A stretch of DNA of 64,000 nt from Talinum fruticosum (GCA_021018815.1 JAITYX010000007.1:5395001-5459000), one strand, 5' to 3'. Positions 24,801-37,800 are shown, counted from the first letter of the stretch. The notes: generated by a model from the sequence alone, not told the origin. Translations and numbers: made by a program.

Positions 24801-25139
24801 GAATAGAAGCATGGAAATTACATATTTCCTCACACTGATTCAGGAAAAAAAAAACATTTATCAGAAATTGATTATTAAATAGGAAACCAAAGCTTTTCCA
24901 TCATAAAACGAGAGATTCCATCTAAAAACAAACCTCCAGCTATAGGAAGAAAATCATCAAGCTAAACCCAGACAATTCAATCGAATTGATGTCAGAAAAA
25001 TCCGCATTGTAGGCCAATAAAGTGAAAATTTCCAACTCGACCGGGTTCCACCAACTTAGAAATCACAGACACATGATAGCCCACAAAATTAACACCATAT
25101 AACCCTCCAAATTTAAGTTGAAATTCAAACCATACCACT

Positions 25140-25182
<43 letters not shown>

Positions 25183-25339
25183 ACTGGGCTAAGTCACCGA
25201 GCTGGCGAAGAACACCAACAAGGCCCGCCATGGCAACACCTTCAAGAAGAGCTTCAGAGTCATCTTTACCGGCGACTTTGTACAATTGAGGATCCGCCAA
25301 GCCGTACTCATTCTTTATCTGGTACCTACTCAACGGCAT
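15884..25339 (-). CDS. SCAR: SCAR/WAVE family protein, activator of the Arp2/3 complex (nine exons, one frame break)
   Basis: Plant SCAR proteins are the subunit of the SCAR/WAVE complex that activates Arp2/3-driven actin branching in cell shape control. Exons on the minus strand, all GT-AG: 25339-25185, 22203-22040, 21518-21395, 21313-21185, 20718-20657, 20570-17123, 17023-16703, 16611-16507, 15937-15884. The start is [20 protein letters not shown]; an upstream in-frame ATG is less likely because the family begins MPLxRYQ. Exons 1-5 form the SCAR homology domain ([36 protein letters not shown]). Exon 6 (about 1150 residues) is a low-complexity acidic/Ser-rich region ending with the conserved [18 protein letters not shown] and [12 protein letters not shown]. 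Exons 7-9 form the VCA end: WH2 ([18 protein letters not shown]), central helix ([17 protein letters not shown]) and acidic tail ([15 protein letters not shown]). With one base restored in exon 4 the product would be about 1520 residues, longer than typical SCAR2. As read, exon 4 shifts frame and stops at codon 190. Intron 1 is about 3 kb and starts with a CT repeat. Confidence 0.95.
16703..17023 (-). repeat. Fourfold tandem module in SCAR exon 7 (WH2-like repeats)
   Basis: The exon encodes four consecutive units of 25-27 residues, each beginning LRKV and ending in an LLEQ-type segment. Units 1 and 2 end SLLEQLQ and PLLEQLQ, unit 3 ends PRVQ, and unit 4 ends SLLEQIR, which is the true WH2 helix continuing into exon 8. 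Spacing between the LRKV starts is 26, 27 and 25 residues. SCAR proteins known to me have a single LRKV...RDSLLEQIR unit here. Confidence 0.8.
21199..21204 (-). other. One-base deficit in SCAR exon 4 A-run (frame break)
   Basis: The minus-strand exon reads GAG then six A then CTCGAAGAGTGA, giving QREKKLEE and a stop. Seven A would give QREKKTRRVK joined to [14 protein letters not shown] in exon 5, matching family sequence and restoring phase: exon lengths sum to 572 at the exon 4/5 junction where 573 is needed. All exons after it are open in the family frame. Confidence 0.9.
25146..25179. repeat. (GA)17 tract abutting the SCAR intron 1 donor
   Basis: On the transcribed strand this is (CT)17 starting right after the GTCAGT donor (25184-25179). 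Confidence 0.95.
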
Positions 25340-25523
25340 TGTCTCCCCTCCCCAAAAGCCTTGTGACAAAACCTAACTAACTCTGCTCCTTCTTCTTCCT
25401 TCTCCTCCTTTCTCTCTCTAGATGATGAGGTAATGATGCTTCAATTTCAAGCTCTCCCTCTCACATTTCAAGGATTCAATCATCAGACTGAGAAACTCAA
25501 TTCAACGCCGTCCAATTTTATTT

Positions 25524-25543
25524 AGAGAGAGAGAGAGAGAGAG
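25524..25543. repeat. (GA)10 tract in SCAR 5' leader/promoter
   Basis: CT repeat on the SCAR sense strand, about 185 bases before the ATG. Confidence 0.9.
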
Positions 25544-25590
25544 TCTGAAAATGGGAAGACTGGAAAGAGTGACAGTAAAGGACAGAGAAA

Positions 25591-25592
<2 letters not shown>

Positions 25593-25629
<37 letters not shown>
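25593..25629. repeat. (GA)18 tract in SCAR promoter
   Basis: CT repeat on the SCAR sense strand, about 255 bases before the ATG. GA/CT tracts at plant promoters and leaders are targets of BBR/BPC GAGA-binding proteins; such a role here is inference. Confidence 0.9.
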
Positions 25630-25632
<3 letters not shown>

Positions 25633-28600
25633 TCGTCCGTTGAATTTGGAGTTTTTAATGATAATTTTAGTTTCTGATTAAAAAATGGCGAAGAGAAAGA
25701 ATGAATGAAAATAATAAATGCGGGAATTGTTTTATTTTTTTTTGTTCGAGAAAGGCGCGCATTATGGCGATATTTCTGGTCGTTTCACACTCCTCTACTG
25801 CGTTGGATCGTGTATGTTAATTCTTTTTTTTTTTTTTGGTTTTTGGGGCAATCAAAAGTGCATATTAACCCTTCGATGTTAAGAGATTATTAATAAGTTC
25901 ATACGTCCATCATAGCCATTCTCAAGTAATTTGGTTTTTCCTATCCAAAAAAAACAAAAAGTTATTTGGTTTTGGGAACCATTTGAGTGTTGGACGAAAA
26001 TGCCAATATGTCTAATTGTCTATTTTGCCACTTGCAATTTCTAATTTTTGACATTATTCTATTTTGTCCCTCAGAAAAGGGGAAAGAAATAGTCAGTATA
26101 TGGAATATAGGGGAGAACCATGATGTTTATTTGTATTAAAATTTAAGATGATATTATTAACATATTTCATTCAATTGTTGACATGTGTTTAAATTTTCAT
26201 CTTACAAAAGTAGAGGTAATCAGTTCTAGGTATGCATTTAAAAATTTAAAAATTAGAATCGAAATCGGCCAAATCAATTTCTAATTTTTGAGAAACGGAA
26301 TGGAAAGTTTTATTATTGATTTCGGGGTTTTCATCCTGTGTCTAATTTAGAAATTAGCAACTAATAAATTAAATTTTTATAAATCTTTTAAGGGGAGAGG
26401 GAGTGTTCGATCTTTAATATCTATCTCGTTATTTCATCTTTATATAAAATAGGAAATACTTTCAATATGTAGGTATTCGAACTTAGTAATTTGCGAAAAT
26501 GTGATGATTCATTACTAATAAGAAAGTAATTTTCTTTTTATCAACAAAAAGTAATTGAAATTGAGTAAAAGTTTAGTGCGTGGAAGTTTTCATCTATGTA
26601 GAAAAGGAAATCGATAAGAAAAAGAACAGATAAATAGAAGAAAATATCAAGTGTCTATATATATATATAATCTTTCATTTCTCTTAAACCGATTCTCTTA
26701 TTTTTAAAAAAATTAGAATCAATTCTACTTTTCCGATAACCAGAACTAGATTGTTAGATTGGTTCTAGGATTTACTCCTATTAGAAAATATTGTTAAAAG
26801 TTTATTTATATAAAGTTATATAGTTCATTTTTTATTTGAATATTTGGAGATAGTGCACAACAATAAATTGACTATTTCCACTCTTAATATGGAGTAATAC
26901 ATGGTGAAGCTATGCAACTCTCAGTATGGTCACTTTTCATATGGGGAAAATGCATTTTGATGAATAAAGAAATGGGGACAAGAAGTTCATATAATGATCA
27001 AGTAATCTTAGCTTTAAAGATTTGGGTCATATATTATATTGGTGGGATGCTTTCATTTGTTTTACTCTTAGTCTACCTCTCTCTCTCTCTATATATGTGC
27101 TTAGAGAGAGAAAGAGACATCTGAAAGCCCCAAGTTCAACAAACACCACAGTTTGTTGTAGTGGTAGGAATTATGCTCAAAACTACCACCACCTAAACTT
27201 AATTACTATTTTAACACAATATGAGAATAACCCTATGATTACTGAAGAAAGTAAATAATAAATTATGAGGTTGCATAAGAAGGCAAAGTTAGTTAACTTT
27301 AAGAGGGTGGGGGCAACCATGCATATCTACTACGAGACTATCAGTTTGTGGTGGTGGAGTTAGATACCACATACCACATACCACACTGCTACATATATAT
27401 ATATATATAATATTGTTTGACATAATTTATCTGCAAGCTAAGTCTATCAATAATTTGGAATCTGGGCCCCGATAACTGTTTTATACGTACGTCATGTATG
27501 TGTATATAATTAATTATAATACTCGAAACTTCAGAATATATGCATTCCAAGCATCAAATTATTAAATACATAATTAGTTTATAATATGTCCTTATCCTTC
27601 ATATGACCCTATCTTCGCAGGATTCACCATGTTTTTTAAACTAAACTTTACTATTAAATGAATTATCTATTCATATGTATTTTAGTTGGAGTATATTAGC
27701 ACTCTGTTTGGTAACAAAAAATATATTTAGAAAATAAATATGTCGTATATGTTGTCAATGTATAAGATTTTTTTTCGATAAATAATTGGTAAAAGCTACA
27801 AGAGTAACCAGACAACTAAAGCGATAATTGTATGTAATGAATAAACAAACAACTAAGAAAAAATTAGAACAAACTTCAAACAAACTAAACACTTTGCTAA
27901 ATGGCAACCCAAACCACCTTAAAATTTTAGTGGGAAGAGGAGAGCCGATACTCAAAGAAACCTCAATTTGAGTGCGACTCAAACTATAAAGAGATTGAGT
28001 CCAGGTATTGAAAGATTCTAAAATTTTCACAAAGTATCCTCGTATTCCTCACAATCAATACCCCAGAAAACAAGGGCGGCTCTCCCTTCACCCACCGCCT
28101 GCTATTGTCCTCACTTCATCCTTCTCTGCATTCCTTTCCTACCTCCATGCTTGAAGAAAGTTCCTCCTTCACCATTCTTATTACTTCAGCTTGATACATC
28201 CTCACTCCGCATCAAAAAAACTTGTGTCCGTTGTGCTGCCAAATGACACGAGAGAGAAAAGATATTTGCATTAGTAAGAAATTGTAAGGCAAATGTTCGG
28301 ATGGAGATGCTTGCCCATATACAACCTAATAAATGGACAGTGGTGGAATCAAGAATTGAAACAAGGGTGTCCAATGTCTTTTGGATCAAATTAAAATGTG
28401 TTCAATTAATTATAATTTAAATTTTTCACTCTAAAAATAAACTATTTTTTAAATTTTTTTGGGAACACCCTTGGCACATGAAGGGCTCCGTCCCTGTAAA
28501 TGGAGATTAGTTAGTTTGACAAAAAGCTAACCTCCATATTTAGAAGATATACTTTTTCTATTTCATAGTTTGCCAAATTTTGAAAGAAAAATACAAAAAT

Positions 28601-30799
28601 TTGAATTAATTTACTTGTGTTAGCAGTGTATGTTGAAATAGTAATTCAACTAAAATAAATTATCAACCGATCTAAAGAAGAAAAGTTTTAATAATGTTAT
28701 AAGACCAAAAAATATGATATTAAAAATAAGTAATAAAATGAGTGGTTGATCTTTTGCAATCAATCTCTGTATTAGTAATTTTGATTCAAGATAATGTCGT
28801 GTACATTCAAATCTTTCCATACTATAAAAGAAATTGTTATTTTAAGTGATAAAATCAGTTACTATAATAAAAAAATGAGTTACTAATAAGAGACCACAAT
28901 GTTGATTTTTTTAATCAGCAACCATATATATCTCCTTTTCACAAATTAACTCCCATCATAGAAAATTATCATATAGTATTTTCAGTCATATTAAAAAGTA
29001 AAATAGCTTAAAGACGACATCATATATACTACCCCCGTACATGCAAATTGATATAAATAATGAACTAAATCCGGAAATGTCCAGCAGTAAGAGGTGCTCA
29101 ACTGCTCACCTATAACTACAAACTACTTGAACGTTTGCATCAATCATTTGTACGCGTTTCACATGCAAGAAATTAGGAAAATAATAAAAAATAAACTCTA
29201 TTCTTACTAACAAAAAGTATACCTGACTTATTATAATTAGTGAATTTTAATTTTTTAATCAAAATTTTTCTATTTTTATGGTGACATTTTTTTATCTAAT
29301 TACGTCATGTCATATTAGTAAAAATTTTATTTTATTCAGTCAGTATATGTAAAATGATTGAATCCAATAAATTCAAACTTCAACGACATCAAACATAAAA
29401 CCAATACAAAATCCAATATAATTCAATTAATTAAAACCGATATTATAGAAGGCTATTTTAATTTTAATCCAATCTATAAATCAACATAATCTGAACCAGA
29501 TATAATGTCATCTACTGAGGCTTCTCCATGCGAGAGAAAGCTAACTACGGTCCAGTTCGATTGATTAGGCTTAAGTTGCTGGAATCCAATGCTGTGCTTT
29601 CCAGGCCCACCAAGTACAATTGATCTCTAGGCCTTTTGCAACCAAGCAAATCGAACTTGAGTACTTGGACTTTGTGCCCACCCCCAACCCCTCCAACAAT
29701 TATTGTCTGAACTATCTCCAAAGTCCATAATATATGATTTCATTGAACCCATATCTACCATAATAATTTTTAAATAACTTAATCAATTGAATTAATTGAC
29801 ATACATATAGTGCTTGATATTTATGGAGGCAAGTTTGTTTATCGTTGAAGGATTCTTAAGGACTGATCTTAGTGCAAAAGTAATATGGCTTGCAATCCCA
29901 CTAAAAGATGATCCCGATCTTACTAATAACCTGAACCATGTCACCGACCCAACAAATCCATATGTTGGTCACTCCTAGTAATTTAAATAACTACTTGAGT
30001 GGTTGGAGTATCACGCCCCAAATCCAAATCCAATCCAAATGATGGCATGATTTGAAGTGAGCAAAAGAGGCAGAGAATTTGTGTGAGAGAATATTCAGTG
30101 GTGTTTGAGACGAAAAAAAAAACCCTTAACCGTAAATGTGGCATGATTTAATCTCTATCATTAATTTTTATTTTTTAAATGACTTTCAAATTTAATGTTT
30201 TAAAACCATTAATAAATTACTCAACAAAATTTTTTAAGACCATGTTTGGATTGTTGAAATTCTTCCCTTAATCTAATAGAAAATCTAAAAGTAACATTTA
30301 TAAAAATTATAAAATAAAATAAAGCCCATTAACTCCATAGTTGCCGACCAATAACACTATATTTTCCGGTAAGTCATCACCAATCTCAGCTGAGTCATAT
30401 TATCGGCATACTCTCCCCAACATCATTTATGTCGTCATCGCTACCATCTATGTTTTCGGCGACACACTCGTGACAATGTAATGCCCTTTCCCACCATCAA
30501 TATCACAGTCGTCATGATTCGGGTCTTCCTTCGATGCCGACCGATGGCTTGGTGTATTTTCCAGCAATGCTCATAAGGGGAAGTTGGCATGCTCAAATAT
30601 TTTGGTAGCGGAGGGAGATGTTAATGACCAGCGGTTGTAGCATCGGAAAATATTTAAACTAAAAAAGGTGTGTTCTAATCGGGAAGGGGTCGGCACTGTG
30701 GTACTCACGAGATGACACCATTGCCGGCACCGAAATATATTTCCAATGGCTTGAAGCAATGGAGCCCAAGTCTTGGCCGAAACATCATTGTTTTTCTTG

Positions 30800-31105
30800 T
30801 TTGGAAGAAGCATTATGAAATCCTTTATTCCTTCTACTAAGTAAATGTAGAAATTCGAACCAAAGTATTTCTTCTTTCCAATCCTCTTGGTTCTTCTTAA
30901 TTCAACTATGTCTCTTTGTTCTTGACCATTACAAGGAGTCATAGTGTTTGGAATAATATCTTTAGGTTTAGGGATTGAAGAAAACCTTGTTTCGTCAAAT
31001 ATTACATTTATTGATTTAATCACGATGTTAACCGTTATGAAATCATTTGGTTCAATGACTAGAAACCTATAGGCTTTGTTGTGTTTAGTATATCCTATAA
31101 AGATG
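30800..31105 (-). pseudogene. Copia pol fragment (integrase-RT linker)
   Basis: The minus strand reads YTKHNKAYRFLVIEPNDFI and then INVIFDETRFSSIPKPKD, followed by LRRTKRIGKKKYFGSNFYIYL, the standard order downstream of a Copia integrase core. It stops abruptly near 31105, where a plus-strand Copia RT begins, so two unrelated Copia remnants abut head to head. The homology fades below about 30800. Confidence 0.75.
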
Positions 31106-31109
31106 CACT

Positions 31110-33264
31110 AATTTCCTCTTTTTCTCAATTTGCACATGTTGCTCGGATTGAAGCAATCGGAATCTCGTTAGCATTTGCATCTAGCATGAATATCAAGCTT
31201 TATCAAATGAATGTCAAATGTGCTTTTCTGAATGGTTTCATTCAAAAAAAGTTTATGTTGAGCAACCCCTGTATTTGAAAACTCGAAGTTTCAAATCATA
31301 TTTTCAATTTGCAAAAGGCTTTATATGGTCTTAAACAGGCTCCTAGAGCTTGGTATGAAAGATTGAGCGAGTTTCTTTGTTGAAAATGATTTCAAAGAGG
31401 TCTAATTGACAAAACTCTTTTTATAAAAACCAAGGGGAAATATTTTCTTATCATTTAGATTTATGTTGATGATATCATTTTTGGAGCTACCAATGAAACT
31501 CTATGTCAAGAGTTTTACGAGTTGATGAGACAAGAGTTCCAAATGAGTATGATGGGAGAACTCAACTTCTTTCTTGGTCTACAAATCAAACAAGACAAGG
31601 ATGACATCTATGTTCATCAATCTAAGTATACCAAGGAATTGTTAAAGAAGGACAAGTTATAAGATGTGAAGCATGCAGCAACACCTATGAGTAGCAGTTT
31701 GAAACCGAACTCGGACGAGAAAGGTAAAGCTGTATATCGAAATTCTACAGAGGTATGATTGGATCTCTACTCTATCTCACATCTAGTAGGCCGGATATCA
31801 TGTTCGGTGTCTCGCCTTTGTGTAAGATTTCAAGCTAATCCAAAAGAATCACATCCCACTCGTTGTGAAGAGAATTTTCAAATATCTTGTAGGGACTCGG
31901 AATCTTGGTCTATGGTTTTCAAAAGACTCAAAACCGACTCTCACTGGATACTTAGACGCTGGTTATCGCTGGATACAAAGTTGATAGAAAGAGTAGACCA
32001 GGAGCATGCCAATTTCCGGGTCAATCCCTTATCTCTTGACATTAAAAAAACATAACTCGGTTGCTCTATCAACAGCTGAGGCTGAGTACATTGTAGCTGG
32101 AGCTTGCTATGCTCAAATTTTGTGGATTAAGCAGCACTTGAAGGATCTTGGACTATCCTTCACATCTATCCCAATCAAGTGTGACAGTCGAGTGCAATCG
32201 GTATCACTAAGAATCCAATCCAAGCACTCAAAGACAAAGCATATTGAGGTTAGGTATCATTTTCTAAGAGACCTTTCGAGAAGGGTAATATTGAGCATGA
32301 ATTCATTCGTACAAAATTTCAGTTAGCTGATATTTTCACTAAGCCTCTTAGTGAGGATCGAATTTGGTTTATTAGGAATAAGCTTGGCATGATTAATGCA
32401 TGATTAGTGTGTTATTGATTGAATTATCTTTGCATGATTATGTATTATGTGTTTTGATAATGAATGGATCAGTTGACTTAGAGTGCGACCGATGTATGAG
32501 TTATTAGCTTTCGAGTGGTCTTAGTCACTCGAAATAATACTGAGTTAGACTCGGTTTATGAGCAAAATGGACATCAAACTTCGAAATCATCTCTATATAA
32601 ATGGAGAATTTCAAAATTGTTTTCGAAAACTCTGTCTTCTCTCTCTCGCCACATGTTTCAATAAGAAGAAACTAACCATTTGAAGAAAGACTACTTGAAT
32701 TCTAGTCATTGGAGTGCAGAATGTTACACTAGTCCGAGAGTGTTGCTTGGTTTTCGGGTTAGAACGAAGGTTGAAGGTCACTTCTTTTCACTATAAATAA
32801 CATCTCTCTACCTTCTTTTCTTAACTTTGCCCATTACTTATTAACTCTCACTGCTCTCATTGCCTAAGCTCTTTCGTGTTTTCTCTCTCTCTCTCTCGCT
32901 CTCTCAATTCTAAAGCTTTTCTCTACTATCTCTCTATTTTCATTCTCTTTCTCGCCTTTCACCATGGCGAAGCGAGGAACTCGGTCAAGAATTTGGTTCA
33001 GCCACCAAAAAGGCTTAGACCAAAAACACTCGAGGAGGTACTTCAAAGCCTCCTTAGCACTTCGTTGTCCAACACCTAACGTTGGATGATAAATTCTTTC
33101 CAACCACCTCTTTATCGTGGTTGAACAATATCAAAAATACAGGGGTATACAATTCTTTGTGCTTCGTGAATATATCTATCCTAAACTCGTTGCCATGTTT
33201 TATGCAAACATGACTTTTTTGAGGGTGTGATAACCTCAAAAGTTCGAGGTACGGTTGTACAAAT
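31110..33264 (+). mobile_element. Older SIRE-like Copia element, left part (RT, RNase H, env-like start), 5'-truncated
   Basis: The element begins inside RT (FAHVARIEAIGISLAFASS) with no LTR, gag, protease or integrase. The RT YVDD box is at 31462-31473. The MMGELNFFLGLQIKQDKDD segment and the RNase H segment VALSTAEAEYIVAGACYAQI (about 32055-32115) follow, with several stops and frame shifts. After pol ends near 32400, about 860 bases continue to 33264, including an ATG at 32963 after a CT-rich leader. This stretch has the start of an extra ORF like the env-like frame of SIRE/Maximus Copia elements. It is cut at 33264 by the younger element and resumes at 41783. Orientation and lineage follow from close similarity to that younger element. 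Confidence 0.8.
32963..33264 (+). pseudogene. Env-like ORF of the older Copia element, 5' part
   Basis: A frame beginning at the ATG of 32963 and its neighbouring frames encode a Lys/Arg-rich start followed by a segment with FFPTTSLSWLNNI and REYIYPKLVAMFYANM, spread over frames by indels. The latter resembles the putative plant-transposon-protein domain seen in the third ORF of SIRE-like and some Gypsy elements. Function of this ORF is unproven in the family; membrane or capsid roles have been proposed. Its reading continues at 41783 on the other side of the nested element. Confidence 0.5.
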
Positions 33265-34835
33265 TGAAGACTCGAGACACTTGCTCAATACTTTTCCGAG
33301 TTATATAAAAGGAATCGGGTATAACAATTTCATACATATAGAGTTTTGATTCCAAGGCATTCTCTCGTGTCTCGAAACTTATGTGAGTAAAAGAGTATCT
33401 TCTCTAAGTAACACAACCCTTACTTATTATACTTATTGCTTATCCGTAGCGACTCGAAAACTGGTTCTTTGTTCCGAGTCCATCTTCACTCAGATTAATC
33501 GCGGTTTGAATATACCGAGTATTTCGTCGTTTCGCACTCAGAATCGACTTGTGGTTATACGTCCTATTTTGCTATAGTCGGCATTCTTAGCTTTTTCATG
33601 CTTAGTCTATAACAAGTTAATCCTCTCCGATATTACTGTATTGAACTTGATTCTTCGCTTAGACTAAGTCGGATGGAATTCCGAGTTTCATGGATATTGG
33701 ACTCGGAAAATTCCATTCCATTTCCGACAAAGATAATCGGTTGCTTAATTATCGTAATTATTTTATTATCTGTGTCTAATCTTGGGCCAAAGTATTTTAT
33801 ACTTTGAGAACCAAAATTGATTTACTTTTGTAGGTTATTCAATCGAGGATACATTTTTCAAACTACAAAAGTAACCTAGCTTGTAACGTCAAATCAGCAG
33901 CGAGACATGGCTCTTCACCTTCTCTCGCTCCAGTCCCAGTAGATTGTGTCGGCGCTGTCTGTTTCCAAATCTGGAAAACTGGAACGCCAAGCTTAAGGGT
34001 GCTTTCTACCTTATCTTTCAAGACACCGCTAATGGTTTTGGGACTTCCAAGAGAGTTAAACCGTTGTCCAACGTTCATATTACAACGGATACTTTCGAGT
34101 GACTCGAAAGCTTCTATCAACGGTCACGAGAGGACTCTCGGTCAGCAGATGAAGATAACAGCTACTCTGCCTGGTCATCTATAAATAGAAGCCATCTCAC
34201 AAGACTTGAAGGTTGCCGAACATATTGTTTATACACATACTTGCTCAAAGTTATTGTATTTACCTTCAATCTTCAACTTACAACTCCCACTCTGTAATTC
34301 TTTACTTTATGAGTTGTAAGGTCTTGTACTCGATTACAAACTCTTTCTTACATTCTTTGTAAGGTCCCTTGACTAAGCTGTAAGGGTTAACTCAGCTTAG
34401 TTGTCCCTAGTTATAAGGGTTATCTCAGCTAGGAAGTACTAGATCGGATAAGGGAATTTCGAGTCTAGGAAAACTTGTACAGAGTTGTCTAAGGGAGCAA
34501 CTCGGGTTCGATCGGTTCACGGTATTTTGTGGACTCAAAATAGTGAATTTGACTTCGTGTCCGGATTGACACGGTCCGTGGTTTTCCGCCCAGGAGGGTT
34601 TCCACGTAAAATCTAAGTGTTATCTTTCCGAGTTCATTCTAGACTCGAGACGGCTTTACTCGCTCTTGTTCTTTCGATTGATTGTCTTCCGAGTCTAATC
34701 TTTTCGACCTGTTGATAGACTCGGAATATGTCTTCGTCTCTATTCTGCGCAAAAGTGTGTGATTCTAGAAAGAATTTTCTATCACCCTATTCACCCCCTC
34801 TAGGGTGACTCGGACTCTCCCCGAGCAAACCTTCA
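33265..34835 (+). repeat. 5' LTR of the younger Copia element
   Basis: 1571 bp. TATA box TATAAATA at 34180-34187 sets the transcription start about 30 bases further on, so U3 is about 950 bases. Ends TGAAGACTCG and CAAACCTTCA form a short inverted repeat. It aligns end to end with 40213-41782 and closely with 45053-46580. Confidence 0.95.
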
Positions 34836-34836
34836 A

Positions 34837-34850
34837 TTGGTATTAGAGCC
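34837..34850 (+). promoter_or_regulatory. Primer-binding site, tRNA-iMet type
   Basis: TTGGTATTAGAGCC, one base after the LTR, matches the complement of the 3' end of plant initiator tRNA-Met (TGGTATCAGAGC) with one C-to-T change. It primes minus-strand DNA synthesis. Confidence 0.9.
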
Positions 34851-34899
34851 TAGCCTTTCAAAAAGGATCTAACAATCCAAAGGTTTAAAGATCAAATGG

Positions 34900-37800
34900 C
34901 TCGAGAACACCGGAGAGTTCGACGAAGGAAGATCTTCCAACAGGCCACCAAAATTCAAAGGATCAAACTTTGGGCACTCGGAAGAAGCTTATGGAATGTT
35001 TTCTTATGGATCATGATGAAGAGGTATGGGAAATCATACAACAAGGAAACTACATTCCAATGAAGACAGATGAATTCGGAATCCTTCCCATGACAAAGGC
35101 TGAGTTCACACCAGGAGAAGCAGAGAAGTTCAAAAAGAATTTCAAAGCAATGAACATCCTTATGTGCGCCATAAGCTCGGAAGAATATAATCGAGTCTCT
35201 GCCTGTGATTCTGCTAAAGAGGTGTGGGATACCTTGGTCAACACCTACGAAGGTACAAGTCAGGTGAGACAAGCGAAGATCGGTCAGTATCTTCATAAAT
35301 ATGAGCTTTTCAAAATGGAGCCGAAGAGAACATTACTCGGATGTTCATTCGCTTCACTGAGATTACCAACAATCTCAAATCTCTGGGAAAGAAAATTTCC
35401 CATGAAGAAATGTGCCGGAAAATTCTCGAAGCCTACCCAAGAGACGATGGGGTCCGAAGGTGACTGCCATAGAAGAGGCTCGGAACCTTTCACTCTTGAA
35501 GCTAGGCGAGCTCATCGGAAAGCTTCTAACGCATGAGATACATCTAGAAGAAGAGGATGCCGAGGGTAGTACCAAAAGAAACTTAGCACCGAAAGCCTCG
35601 GAATCCAAAGAAGAAAATCCGAGCTCCTCGACTCGAAGATGATCCCATGGCACTCATTGCAAGAGGCTTCAAGAGAATGATGAAGCACAAAAGATGGGAC
35701 AAAAGGCCAAAAGAAGAATTCTACAAGAAAGATATGAGAGATAGAAAAGGTAAGTTTTCTTCTCCTTTAAAGTTAACCTTATCTAAGAATTCTGGAAGTT
35801 TTGAATGTGGCAGCAAAGACCACATAGTCAAGGACTCGTGCAAAAAGGAAAAGGGACAGGAAGAAGAAAAAGGCTATGATGGCAACATGGAGCGATGAGG
35901 ACTCATCGGAAGATGACGAGGACTCGAGATGACTCAAAGTGTCCGATGGCAATCTCTACTTAGAAGCCGAAAGAGAGTCGGACTCGGACTCGGACAATGA
36001 GGAAACTAATCCTCAAGAGGTAATCAAATACTTTCTTAAATTCTCCAAAGTTGATTTAGCTAAGTATATTTTTACTTTGGAAGAAAAGTCCAATTCCGAT
36101 TCCTCTCAATTCAAAGAACAACTTGAGTCAATCACTTCGAGAGCACTTCTTTGAAAAACGAATTAGAAAAGCTGAGACTCTCATTCGAGAGAACTCAAGA
36201 CTAGTGCTCAATCTAATGAGACCGAGTCCGAGTTACTCGGGAAAGAAAATGAGCAATTAAAACGAAGCTCACCGAGTCTCAAGATCTGATTTTAAAATTT
36301 ACTCAAGGTCAGAAAAACCTTGACATGCTCTTAGGATCACAATGTGTCTCTTTTCGAAAAGAAGGTCTTGGTTTCAACAAAGAGGAAGAATCTAATTCCT
36401 ACTCGGAATTGTTCAAAAGGATTCCGGAACTGTAAAGTTCGGGAAAGTTGAGCACGGTTCCATTCACAAAAATGAAAGGAGGACTAAGCCCATAACTATT
36501 TACAAAAAGAAACCATTTTCTCCTGTTTCAAAAGGAAAGGTTTTCAAAAAGAAAGAGACACGGACTCGGTTCTCCGAGAAGAAGACTCGAATCTAACTAA
36601 ATCCAAAGTCATTCAAATCTGGGTTCCGAAACACCTTCTTCCTCGAAAAGGACCACGAGTAAGGAGTGCTACTGGGTTCGTTAGAGGAAGTGAGAAGGGT
36701 TAGATTCTCTTTGTTTTGCAGGTCACTCGGAAGAGATCAAAAGGACACCGGCACCTTGACGGTGGATGTTCACGCCATATGTCGGGAGATACCGGACTCT
36801 TTTCGAGTTGAATAGACATAAAGGAGGAAAAGTCACATTTGGAGATGATAGCAAAGGCAAGATCGTGGGGATTGGAAAGATTGGAAAAGGAAGCAATCTG
36901 GTCAGTCCAGTCTATCTTGTCAAGGGATTAAAATATAATCTGCTCGAGCATCTCTCAACTATGTGACAAAGGTCAAGAGGTAAGATTCACTCGGACTAAT
37001 TGCACTATTTCGATGTCTCCACAAAAGAGATCAAGCTTTCAGGTAAGAGATCAAGTAATACTTACATCATCCCTCTTTCGACCCAAGTCAGAATTTATCT
37101 TGCTTAAAAGCATCTCTTCATGATGATTCATGGTCTTGGCATCGTAGATTAGGTCATATTAGCATGCATACTATCAAAAAGCTTGCATCTCATAGTCCGA
37201 TTAGAGGTTTACCTAACTGTGCCTTTGAGAAAGACAACGTTTGTGAAGCATGCACAAGGGGAAACAGGTTAGATCCTCATTCAAATCTCTCAAGATCTGT
37301 TTCGACATCAAAGGTGCTTGAATTGCTACATATGGATCTATGTGGTGAAATCCCAGTAAAGAGCCTCGGAGGTAAATCCTACATTTTTGTCATCATTGAT
37401 GATTTTTCAAGATTTACCTGGGTGTGTTTTCTCAAGCATAAAAATGAAGCCTTCAAGGAGTTCAGCAAGCTCGTAGAAAGATTCAAGTTGAGTCTCGGAC
37501 TCGGATTCAAAAGATTCGAACCGACCATGGAAGGGAGTTCGACTACTCGGAATTCTCGAGTTATACGATCGGAATGGAATCTCTCACAACTTCTCAGCAC
37601 CAAGAACTCCTCAACAGAATGGAGTAGTAGAGAGAAAGAACAGAACCCTTGAAGAAATAGCAAGGACAATGATGATTGAACACAATCCGCCCTACTATTT
37701 CGGGCTGAGGCGATCAACACAGACTAACTACACTTTGAACAGATGCCTCATCGGACCCATTCCGAAGAAAACACCCTACGAGCTCTACAAAGGAAAGAAG

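Larger units (their letters stand above)
25340..30799. other. SCAR promoter region followed by AT-rich intergenic DNA
   Basis: The first ~350 bases are the SCAR leader and promoter with two GA tracts. Beyond that the sequence is AT-rich with short TA repeats (about 26657-26670 and 27393-27408). No gene with recognisable protein content was found on either strand. About 27755-28390 has longer minus-strand frames than its surroundings but no domain I can name. Around 29553-29660 a short imperfect inverted repeat (GTTCGATT..TTGC) suggests a small decayed transposon. Confidence 0.6.

Noticed and set aside
27755..28390. Possible LINE or zf-RVT-type remnant on the minus strand
   Set aside because: A weak FWGI.C-like impression only; no RT or endonuclease motif, no poly-A tail with target duplication.
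29553..29660. Small inverted-repeat element (GTTCGATT...AATCGAAC)
   Set aside because: The arms are imperfect and no target duplication could be found; mentioned in the intergenic entry only.
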